From NCBI GenBank assembly GCA_029237695.1, contig CM055274.1:16419505-16483504 (forward strand): a stretch of DNA of 64,000 bases, written 5' to 3'. The DNA is from Conchocele bisecta. Its lineage: Eukaryota > Mollusca > Bivalvia > Lucinida > Thyasiridae. Positions 1 to 11,300 of the stretch are shown in pieces. Positions within the stretch are counted from its first letter, which is position 1. Each line of letters opens with the position of its first letter. The notes under the pieces were generated by a model. The model worked only from the letters and a program-made list of their open reading frames with translations, had not been told where the DNA came from and did not search any database. A program made the position numbers and the translations under genes.

Positions 1-470
1 ATTTTCCAATTTTGGCTTACAAGTCGTAAAACATTTAAACGCTAATAGCTACACTTGGTATGTAGCTTGCTTATGATGAGTAGATGCTCATAGTTATTTT
101 CGATTTTTTATTTGACCCCCGGGTCATGGATTATCTCCCCCTTTTTGACTTAGAATTTGGCAATTTTGCTTTGTAAGTCATAAAACTTTTAAACCATACC
201 AGCTACAGACCTGAAACTTGGTATGTAGCTTCCTTATGATGAGTAGATGCACACAGTTTATTTCAATTTTTTATTTGACCCCGGGGTCATGGATTATCTC
301 ACTTTTTTCGACTTAGAATTTTCCAATTTTGGCTTATAAGTCGTAAAACATTTAAACCCTAATAGCTACATACCTGAAGCTTGGTATGTAGCTTCCTTAT
401 GATGAGTAGATGCGCAAAGTTTATTTCAAGTTTTGATTTGACCCCCGGGTCATGGATTATCTGCCCTTGT
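1..470. repeat. 163-bp tandem repeat, about 2.9 units
   Basis: The marker gggtcatggattatct occurs at 121, 284 and 447. Unit text: gacttagaattttccaattt, ggtatgtagcttccttatga, tgagtagatgc. A single inverted copy is at 36481. Confidence 0.9.
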
Positions 471-784
471 GGACTTGAAATTCTACCTTGTTTATTATCA
501 AAGCAATATGTGGGGCATCCGTGTTCTATGAACACATTTTCTAGTTTACTTAAAGTCCAGGGGACTGTGGGTCAGCAAAAATGTGTGTTAGCAAGAACTG
601 TTTATCAGGAAAACATGTACATGTACTTGGGACCAAGAATGTGACTTTGTGTTGGCAGTAGTTTGACTTAAGAGAGTTTGAGGTAACTAGTGTTAACTGT
701 AGTTCAAAAACAATTGAAGGGTCAGTAAACGAAGGGTCAGTAATACTGATGTATTTTTATCTGGTAACTCATGTACATTGACAG
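471..784. other. Upstream of KIF3A exon a, nothing recognised
   Basis: A short ORF spans part of it without any domain. No repeat or exon of KIF3A is visible. Confidence 0.4.
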
Positions 785-877
785 AATAACACGTTGTTGT
801 ATCGGCTTCATGGTCAATAACACGTTGTTGTATCGGCTTCATGGTCAATAACACGTTGTTGTATCGGCTTCATGGTC
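785..877. repeat. 31-bp tandem repeat, three units
   Basis: aataacacgttgttgtatcg followed by gcttcatggtc, repeated exactly at 785, 816 and 847. Confidence 0.95.
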
Positions 878-1277
878 AATCTTAATCTTTATACCGGTAC
901 ATGTACTTTTGTTTGCCTGGTGATAATGCAGACTCGTTATTATACTGATGTCATTCAGTAACGTCATGTGATGCTTGTTATTGGCCATCGTGTATTCGGT
1001 CAACCCATAGCAAGTTACCCGAGACATGTCCTATAACATCTCATTGGTGGGAATGTTCACAACCGCCTGCGTTAATCTTGCCCAGATTATAAACGTTTCT
1101 GGACATCTATTGGCATTTCTAACTCACAATCAAGCAATTTTATTGTTTGATCCTGAGCTGTAGCACAGATTAGGCTCAGCCAATCAAGTTGCTTGCTTTC
1201 AAGCACATATTCAAGTATTTTGAAATAAAGAAATTGGGACAAATACTGGTAATATTAGCACAGGCGGTAGTGTAACA

Positions 1278-1712
1278 TACCATAATAACACTAAATATTT
1301 GGACACAATTTATTCTGGGAAACACACATAAATATCTGGTTTCCCACTGGAAAGACTTTCCCAATGGTAAGGGTTCGGTATCGCAAAAAACAATATGATT
1401 GTATTCAATTTGTTTTGGGAAACCCCTATTTGGTATTATGTCTGAATATTTAGGGTAATTATGGTACTTAACTCTTTGCATGCTAGCGGCGAAACTATCC
1501 GCCAAACAAATTAGGAGTATATGTTTTATTTCTCTCTGTAAATATGTCTTGAAATTTCATTAGAATTGTGTCCTCTGGACACAATTAAATTGAAATTCCA
1601 AGACATATTCATGGCATTTATAAGGAGAAATAAAAGAAAATATAATGAATTGTCATCTGCTATTTTTTAACTATTTATAGCCCACAAATTTCCCAGCATG
1701 CAAAGAGTTAAC
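1278..1712. mobile_element. Family N palindrome (1278-1462) and MITE family A (1469-1712)
   Basis: N: ccataataacactaaatatt with the mirrored gaatatttagggtaattatgg. A: aactctttgcatgctagcgg and cccagcatgcaaagagttaa, with centre gtgtcctctggacacaatta. The two adjoin. Confidence 0.82.
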
Positions 1713-1837
1713 TGATGACTGGATAATTTCCATTTATTGCATAAAATGAGGCATTTGCAGTGTATTTATTACACAGTGTAATAAAATGCATATTACACGA
1801 GTGCAATACATATTCAAATTAGCTTGTTTTACATAAA

Positions 1838-2215
1838 ACTTGGAAAAGTCGCGGGAATACTGGACGAGGCCTTCCGGCCTTAAAAAATTACAATTTTCGA
1901 GAATTTTTTTATTTTGGTGATTTTTTTTTGAAAATTGTAATTTTTTATCGCTTCGTCCAGTATTCCCGCGACTTTTCCAAGTTTATACCCCGATAAATTC
2001 CACAAAAAGGCCATTCATACATTTGTGGTGACCAGTACAGCTTCAATGTATGATGTGATTATGCAATAAATAGAATCCAACATTTGTGATGACGTATTTG
2101 TAATATGGTATTTGTTAAACTTGTTGACTGATTTCATAAGAAACTCGGCATAGCCTTGAAATCAGTAAACTCACTTAATAAATGCCATATTACGTCATCA
2201 CTCATGAAAGATCTT
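1838..2215. mobile_element. MITE family B with an AT-rich inner hairpin, then family J
   Basis: Left arm acttggaaaagtcgcgggaa, tactggacgaggccttccgg; then ttaaaaaattacaattttcg and its complement before the right arm. Family J follows (2090-2215: aaactcggcatagcc, gacgtatttgtaatatggta against taaatgccatattacgtcat) and ends 18 bases before KIF3A exon a. Confidence 0.78.
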
Positions 2216-2232
2216 CCATTTTGCACACGCAG

Positions 2233-2386
2233 GGCGTAACATCTCGAAGGAGAAGATGGCGGAGATCCAGGGGAAGATCGAGGCGGACCGACGGATGTTG
2301 GAGGGTCAGAAGGACATGGCGGAGGAGGAGAGGAACAAGGTGAAGGATGACCTCGAAATAAAGGAGGGCGAGCTCAAGAAATACCA
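2233..2386 (+). CDS. KIF3A: KIF3A exon a (stalk coiled coil)
   Basis: Acceptor CAG at 2230-2232; donor GTAAGT at 2387. The reading frame begins after two bases that complete a codon from an unseen exon. It encodes [18 protein letters not shown] and then [20 protein letters not shown]. This corresponds to the charged start of the KIF3A coiled coil after the acidic and basic linker. The exon is GC-richer than its surroundings and ends with two bases (CA) of a split Gln codon. It is the first KIF3A exon visible in the window. Confidence 0.93.
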
Positions 2387-5300
2387 GTAAGTGGGGACGT
2401 TGGAACACCAACCACATATTTATTGATTTCTTGTATTTTCATCTCCCGCCACCGAATATAGTGTTATCGGCGTCCATTCCTATGTCCCATACGTACGTCC
2501 CACTCCGGTACATTTCTTCTAATTTCTCTTTCCTTCATATTTATACCCCCGGCATACGAAGTTTGTCAAGGGGTATATAGTTTTCGTAATTCCGTCCGTC
2601 CTTCTGTCCGTTTGTCCATCCGTCCTCGTTAAAGTTTTTGGGTACCCATTATCTCTGTAACTGTAAGTTGTATTGACCTCAAACTTCATATACTTCCTTA
2701 TCATCATCATAGTTTCATTCCATACCACACTCAAGGCCAATTTTAAATATTTGTGTTCATGTTTTTATTAGTCGGTCCAGGCGGTGGCCGGTGGTATACG
2801 TGAGCCCCTGCTGAGTTTCTCTAATTCATACATGCATCCTCTGATGGTCTTCTATCATGCTGTATCAAATCTACGATCCTCGGCCCCCCATGAAGGTCAA
2901 GGTAACATACTCACAAGGTCACAAACTCCGGTAAATTTATTATAATTTCTGATTCTTCTCACATAACTGCTTGATATTTCACACATGCATTCCTCTGATG
3001 GTCTTCTATTATGCTGTAACAAATCCACGCGATCCTCTGGTCACCGTTAAGCCCAAGGTTAAGATTGCATACTCAAGAAATACTAGTAAGTGGAAGTTAA
3101 AATCCCAAACACATATTTGTTGTTTATACCCCTGGCATACAAAGTATGTCAAAGTAACTCGAGTACCCTTTGAATATTTTCATGCAACTTCGCACATGCA
3201 TTGACAACCCAACGATGTGTTGCATGCAAGAATGACAACCCTTTCCTCACAAATTTTCGAGTTAACTCCCTTTGTCTGTGCACTGATTTCTTGTCTGGAG
3301 CATAAGTTGATTACCCTTTGGAATATTTCAATAACCCATTCCTTTCGGAATACACCTTTACGGGTATGAAATTTATTAAATATTTTATTTTTATTTTTGT
3401 TATTTCTCAATGAAAGTATATATTGTGACCACTCATTTGAACCGTCTCGACGAGACGGTTCAAATGGTGGTCGCGACATATACTTCTGAGCGCGTAAACA
3501 GAAAATATTTAGGATTTTCCGCAAACATAATGGCGTATCTTCAGCATGAAAAGGGTTAAACTTCACACATGCATAGACCTCGACCCAAAGGTGTTACACG
3601 CAAGAATGATAAATTGCCTCATTAATTATTTTTAGTTATCTCCCTTTGTTTTTTTTACACTCCTATTTCTTGTCTGGAGCATAACTCAAATACCTTCTGA
3701 AATATTTTCATGAAACTACGCATGCATAGACCACGACCCAAGTGTGTATCGTGCACAAGAATGACAGCTCTTGCCTCAATACCCTTGGGAATATTTTCAT
3801 GAAACTTCACACATGCATAGACCATACCCCAAACGTGTGTTGTACGCAAGAATCGAAACATCACCTTACTAACATATAAGTTAGAGTGAGCCACAAGCAG
3901 TAGCCTATTTCACCAACATTGCAAAGTATACCTTTCTAGCAAAGTATATTTTGAGGGAGTAATCATTTATTTTTCCTGAAATGCATTATTTCATATAGAA
4001 CTAACGACTGCATATATTTGATGATTAAAAGTATGCAGAATTATTATACTGAATTTATTACATTATCACAGCCAAAATGGCTGTGATAATGTAATAAATT
4101 CAGTATAATAAAAAATAATAAATTTATCCTAAAATTGAAAATTTCTCCCTCAAAGTATACTTTGCTAGAAAAGTATACTTTGCAATGTTGGTGCAATAGG
4201 CTGCAGGTATAAAGCTTGACAACTATATTCCTCCCATAATCAACTATGGTATTGTTATTTCGGATGAAACTGCAAACCTAATGTCACGGTATGTAACTCA
4301 CAATTGGGAGGAAGTGTGTATTTCTGCTAGGCTAGCTCAGTCAGTAGGGCAATGGTAGGTAATCCAGAGGTCCCAGGTTCGCTGCTCTTGTTGTTTTCTC
4401 GTTCTGTGACACTGACACAACTAGCCTTGCATTACAGATTGGGTGGTTGATTGGGAGCATGCGAAGGGTACATTCCCTGGTTTAACCCTCAGGTACATAT
4501 TTTTGATATGTAAGAGTTGAATTTGGTTATGCCCATTATAAAAGTAATATAATTAGCACTAATCCTGTTTCTTTTAGGCGGTGGGGATAAGAAGTGACTC
4601 TGGTGGGATTAGGACGTTATTCTTATTTCTATTTATTTTTTTCTGTAAATATTCGGTTCTGATTTTGGGATTTTACTCCCCCCCCCCCACCCCCCCACCC
4701 CCCCCACCCCCCCCCCCCCCCCCCACCATCACTATGTAAAATATGGGATTCGACCACAACAGGTAATAATATGGGATTTGACCCCGTTAACCCGCCTAAA
4801 ATGACCTTAGCTGTTGACAGGCAGTTAAATGCCATTAAATCAAATCCATTACAGAGAAGAACAGGATGCGTTGACCCACAAGCTGGCGGCGATAGAGAAG
4901 AAGATCATCGTGGGTGGGGAGAATCTGCTGGAGAAGGCTGAGGAGCAGGAGAGGCTGCTGGAGGAGAGCGCCAAGGAGCTGCAGGAACGCAAAAGTCGTG
5001 AGGAACAACTCCGCAAACAGCTCCATGAAAAGGAGGTAAAATTTAACCATGAAACGGAGGTAGACGTAACGTTTAAAAGACGGGAACTGAAAATGTCGTC
5101 TGCTGTTGTTTCTTACTTTGTATACTTTCTCGGTAAAAACATGGTTTGACAGCACTTTCAATCATTTCCATTGGCAATGATTCTAAAGTACTGTCAAAGC
5201 ATGTTTTTAATGAGTAAAATGGCAAATAAAACATAAACAGCAGACGACAAAATTTAATTCAGCATTGTAAGGGTTAAGTTGATGTTGTAAGACATGTATC

Positions 5301-8300
5301 TCTCATAAATCAAATGTTGCGCGGAACAAAACAGTAAACAACTCCGCAAACAGCTCCATGAAAAAGAGGTAAACTTGTTGTTGGATGTTAAAGGGTGACT
5401 CCAAAAAATTGTATCTGTCTTAAATGCAAACAGCTCCATGAAAAGGAGGTAGACTTAACCCTTAAAAGGCGGGAACCGAAATGTTGTCTGCTATTGTTTC
5501 ATATTTTGCATTCTTTCTCGGTAAAAAACATGGCTTGACAATGATTCTTAAGTACTGCCAAAGCATGTTTTTTATGACTATAATGGCAAATAAAACATAA
5601 ACAGCAGACGATAAAATCAAATGTCGCGAGCAAAAAAAAAAGAGAAGCAACTTCGCAAACAGCTCCATGAAAAGGAGGTAAACTTGTTGTGTAAAAGGTA
5701 TTGTATCTCTCAAAATCAAGTCGTGAGGAACAACTCCGCAAACAACCCCATGAAAAGGAGGGAAAATTAGCCCGTACAATGTTGAATTAAATTTTGTCAG
5801 TGTTTTCATGTTTCATGGTTTAATATTGATTTTCAGAAATTATTTTTGATTTTTATGAAAATTGCAGCATTTTTTTATATAAACACTGTAGACCCCACAC
5901 AGATTTATGTTAGTAATGGTTTTGACATCAATCACATACATTCCTTACCAGTGTAACAACAGTCATGTTTCCCATTGTTACCTCAGTCTGTCAACTGTAA
6001 CTGCCATTGCAGCAAGAGAGGTTGGACATTGAGGAGAAATACTCAAGTTTACAAGAGGAGATTACGGGCAAAACCAAAAAGCTGAAGAAAGTGTGGACCA
6101 TGCTGATGCAGGCTAAATCCGAGGTAATATCTTCAGTTGGACCATACCGGTGCCAACCAAACAGCTGTCTACTGAATGTTCTAAATACAATATTGTTACA
6201 TGACTGCCATTGTTTGACATGGTCGTACCTTATAATAACCTTAAATATTCGGACACAATTTTCTTGGGGAAACCCCTATTGAATAGGGGTTTCCCAAAAC
6301 AAATTGTATCCAAATACATTGTTATTGTGATTAAACCAGTACTACCATAATAACCCTAAATATTCAGACACAATTTGCTTGGGGAAACCCCTATTGAATA
6401 GGGGTTTCCCAAAACAAATTGTATCCAAATACATTGTTATTGTGATTAAACCAGTACTACCATAATAACCCTAAATATTCGGACACAATTTGCTTTGGGA
6501 AACCCCTATTGAATAGGGGTTTCCCAAAACAAATTGTATCCAAATACATTGTTATTGTGATTAAACCAGTACTACCATACTAACTCTAAATATTGGCACA
6601 CTCACTGCTGTGGGGAAAACATATATGTTTAAGTGTTTCCTCAAATAAATAGTGTCCAAATACTTAGGGTTTATTATAGTAGTCAGGGATGGGTTGTGGA
6701 CTATGGGTTAAAACACCTGACTTTCAATCCGGAGGTTGTGGGTTCAAACCTCGCCTTGGGCATCAACAATACTTTCATTGTATTTCCATCCCACTGGTCT
6801 GTCGGATAAGACTTTAAACCGTGGTCCCGTCTCTATATGAACTTAGCTGTTGGTGGGATGTTAAACACATTCAAGCTGTGTATAAATTGCAGAGCTGTTT
6901 CAGGGCTCCAGATAAGGAATTAGTAATTGAGTATTTTTACTCCATCATATCTGAAGCAATTGGGTACTACTGTTTACACATCAACAGACAGCAATTATTG
7001 AATAGCTTGCTTCGAAATGAAAACATGTCTTGGCATTTCATGAGAATTGTCTCCTTGGAAATACCAAGATGTGTTTAAAATAAGAAAAATATGCGATATT
7101 TGTGGTCTATTTATTGTTTTCTGTAGCATGATAAAGGTACCACAAATTTGTTATTGCTTTTTGATACTCGCTACTTCTGATTTCAATTCGGTTTTTGGCA
7201 ATTTTAATTGAATATTTACGCAAATACGCAGCTTATCTGGAGCTCTGCTGTTTCTAAGAATCAGTAGAGATCTGTATGTGGCTGTGACTGGAGAAGTAGG
7301 GCTTATGACCAGTGTACATGCCAAATCAATTTAGCATCTAAATGCATATTGCTTTCTAGAAGCATGACAGGTGTTTCAGTGATGGAATGCCGAACTGTGC
7401 AGATCCTGATCAGACATTGCGGATGCACAGGATGATCTGGATCTACACTGGTCGCAAAACCAATAATTCCCATTTCTCCAGTCACAGCCACGTATCAGGA
7501 TGCAGGTGTGTTCAGAATCCAGTTTTACTCACTCGCCATGCCTTGTTCTTTGTGGAGCACCAGAGAGTGATAGAGGGTCACATGTAAATGTTGTTGTTGT
7601 TTATAGATAGCAGACCTGCAGCAGGAGCACCAGAGAGAGATGGAGGGTCTACTGGAGAATGTGCGCCAGCTGAGCCGCGAACTCAAGCTGCAGATGACCA
7701 TCATAGACTGCTTCATACCGCCTGAATATCAGGTAACACGCCACACTTTAACATCGACCGCTTAATTCCATCCAAATCTCAGGTATCACGGCACACTCTA
7801 GCATAGACTGCATTATACTGCCCGAATATCAGGTATCACACCACACTTTAACATAGACCGCATAATTCCACCCGAATATCGGGTAACCTGCCACACGTTA
7901 ACATAGACTGCATAATTCCACCCGAATATTATATATCACACCACACTTTAACATAGACCGCATACTTCCACCTGGATATCAGGTAACCTATCACGCACAC
8001 TTCATTCTTCCCGAATATCGTTCTCTTGTTGTTATATATTTGCAAGCTTCAATTTTGTATTGATGAAATTCTTCGTTGTAAGAAATTTAGTGAAATTGGT
8101 GCCTGATAAACGAGCCAATCCATCACTGACATATGCGCTCAAGGGTTTTGTGACCAGTGTACATCCAGATCAGCATGTGCAACCACACAGTTTGATCAGG
8201 ATCTGCACTGTTCACCATTCCGTCAATAAAACACTCAGCAAGATTCTAACAAGCAATACAGATCACTACCTAGCTACAGGAGCTATTTGATCAGGAGCTA

Positions 8301-11300
8301 TACTGGTCGCAATTTCAATAAGCCCCATTTCTCCAGTCGTGGCCACATATTACAGGAGATGATTGAGCAGCACGTGTCATGGAATGACGACATCGGGGAG
8401 TGGCAGCTGAGGTGTGTCGCCTACACCGGCAACAACATGAGGAAACAGTCTCCCCAGCCGGATAAGGAGAAAGATAAGGTAGGTAATCCATTTCCTGTGT
8501 TGGTCATCCTATATACCGTTTGATACCCTAGTAGTTATCCTTGGAAGGAGAAAGATAAGGTAGGTAATCCATTATTGTGTGTTACAGTGTTGGTCATCCT
8601 AGTAGTTACGTTCTTGGATGGAGAAAGATAAGGTAGGTACTCCATTCCAGTGTGTTATCCCTATAGTTACCCTCCTTGGATGGAGAAAGATAAGGTAGGT
8701 ACATTCCAGTGGTTGTCTCCTAGAGTTACGTCCTTGGATGGAGAAAGATAAGGTAGGTACTCCATTCCAGTGTGTGTCATCCCTAGTAGTTACGTTCCTT
8801 GGATGGAGAAAGATAAGGTAGGTACTCCATTCCATTGTGTTGTCATCCCATAGTTAGTCCGTACGTCTGATGGATGGAAAGAAATAAGGTAGGTACTCCA
8901 TTCCAGTGTGTTGTCATCCCTAGTAGTTACGTCCCTTGGATGGAGAAAGATAAGGTAGGTACTCCATTCATGTGTTGTCATCCCTAGTAGTTACGTCCCT
9001 TGGATGGCGAAAGATAAGGTAGGTACGTCCATTCCCAGTGTGTATGGATGCCCTAGTAGTTACGTCCCTTGGATGGAGAAAGATAAGGTAGGTACTCCAT
9101 TCCAGTGTGTTGTCATCCCTAGTAGTTACGTCCCTTGGATGGAGAAAGATAAGGTAGGTACTCCATTCCAGTGTGTTGTCATCCCTAGTGTTACGTCACT
9201 GATTGTGAGGATAAGTAGGTACTCCATTCCAGTGTGTTGTCATCCCTAGTAGTTACGTCCCTTGGATGGAGAAAGATAAGGTAGGTACTCCATTCCAGTG
9301 TGTTATCATCCCTAGTAGTTACGTCCCTTGGATGGAGAAAGATAAGGTAGGTAATAAATTATTGTGTGTTATCATCCCTAGTAGTTACGTCCCTTGGATG
9401 GAGAAAGATAAGGTAGGTACTCCATTCATGTGTGTTGTCATCCCTAGTAGTTACGTCCCTTGGATGGAGAAAGATAAGGTAGGTACTCCATTCCAGTGTG
9501 TTATCATCCCTAGTAGTTACGTCCCTTGGATGGAGAAAGATAAGGTAGGTACTCCATTCCAGTGTGTTATCATCCTTAGTAGTTACGTCCCTTTGCGTTA
9601 AAAGTTGTTTAAATAGTTACGTTAAAGTTTTTATTTGTCGATCCAGTCAGCGGCCGGGGGTATACGTGAGCCCCTGCTCACTTTCTGTAGCTAACTCCTT
9701 CACCAATTTCAATCATATTTGCCCACAATGTCTGTCTAGGGATTAGCTTCATAATAACGATACCCTTTTACTATCAAGTTTTTCCGTACAAATGTACAGA
9801 CTATATATGTATTCACATAGACTGGACTGGAAGAGAAGTGGGAGCACACAAAACGTGCCTTGTGGACTTCGTCTGCGGGCCTAATTCCCGCCAAAAGCCA
9901 CGTGGTTTCATATTTCGACGCAGCTAACGCGCCGAGTGTGAGGAGAATAATTCTGGTATTCGATGCCTGACCTATCTGAGAACCTGTTGCATTAGCCTTC
10001 GTGGTGGAAAGGCATATGTGAACAGGTTGTCCCTGTCCATCGACAGTGCGTCCACTGCATGTGCCATGTGATCTGGTACTGGAGATACAAACAGTGGAAG
10101 CTGGTTGTTGAACCTGTGGACTGATCGACCATTCGGTGGCGATTGGTGTCCCTCGGGACAGACCTGTCTGCTATCACATTGAGCCGACCCGGAATGTGGC
10201 GTACTCTCAGTGAGATGTTGTTCCGGTGACAAAATGTGAACAGATCCCACACTGCTCTGAACAGGGACAGAGAGTGTGTACCCGCCTGCTTATGTATGTA
10301 GGAGACGGCTGTAGTGTTGTCTGTTGCTATCATGCCGCAATTTCCTTTGAGATAAGGAAGCAGGCGAGTGACCGCCAAAGACACTGCCAGGAGTTCCAAC
10401 ATATTGATGTGGAACTGTGCGTGGTTTAGAGACCAGATCCGTTGGCAAGTGACACTCTAGGGCTCCAAATGAACCCCCCATCCGTACAGACTCGAGTCTG
10501 TGTACAGGCGGCAAACAGGGCTGGCGGCGTGTATGGGCACAGCCGAAGTGGATCCAACCACCATTTGAGATGGTGTTGGAAATACTGGCCGTGGTCCTGT
10601 CACTATATAACCGTAACTGTTGCTGGGATGTTAAACCCATTCACTTTCACTTTACAGGATCAATTGTGGCTGTGACTAGAACAATGGGACTTATAAGTTT
10701 TGCGACCAGTGTAAATCCAGATCAGCCTGTGCATCCACAGTCTGATCAGGATCTGCACTGTTTGCCGTTCCATCAATGATACACCCATCCTGCTACTAAC
10801 AAGAAAAACATCATTATCAGTCTACAGGAGTGTGATATTTTTAGGAGCTACATTGGTCATACATCCCATAAGCCCCATTTTTCCAGTCACAGCCACTTTT
10901 ATAGAAAGGGACAATTGGAACGTGTTTCTAGGGGACCATTGATTTCAACTACTTTTTCTGGGGATGACCATGTAGACAAAAGTGTGTTGTATGACACACA
11001 GCAAGTACTTTTACCCCACTAAACGACACTGTGACGCTGAACAATGTCACAAATCCCATAAGCCCCATTTCCACAGTCACAGCAACAAATATGTTTACAC
11101 AGTCAAACCTGTGAATAAAGACCAGCCATGGGAAGAGAACAATCTGGCCTTTGTTCACAGGTGGTCTTTGTTCACTGGATCATTTATGTAGTAATTGAAT
11201 AATTGGCAAAACAAAAGTGTGGCTGCTATAGACAGGTAATTGCTATTCGGAGGTGGCCTTTAGCACAGGTTCGACTTACAGTCGAACCTGTGCTAAAGGC

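Noticed and set aside
4328..4400. tRNA gene
   Set aside because: A- and B-box-like motifs are present but acceptor stem and anticodon arm do not pair; a SINE-type body follows. The same holds for 6682-6760.
4629..4835. Gly-rich ORF
   Set aside because: Encoded by the poly-C/G tract; length depends on homopolymer calls.
4835..5161. 108-codon antisense ORF over KIF3A exon b, and similar ones at 5254-5809
   Set aside because: They are shadows of the exon and its duplicated tails; the sense strand gives conserved KIF3A sequence with splice sites.
9004..9601. Open repeat of 22 residues ([11 protein letters not shown]...), as a possible repeat protein
   Set aside because: It follows from a 66-bp minisatellite that happens to lack stops. 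The start is inside KIF3A exon e text and each unit contains a strong splice donor. Array variants at 8529-9000 break the frame.
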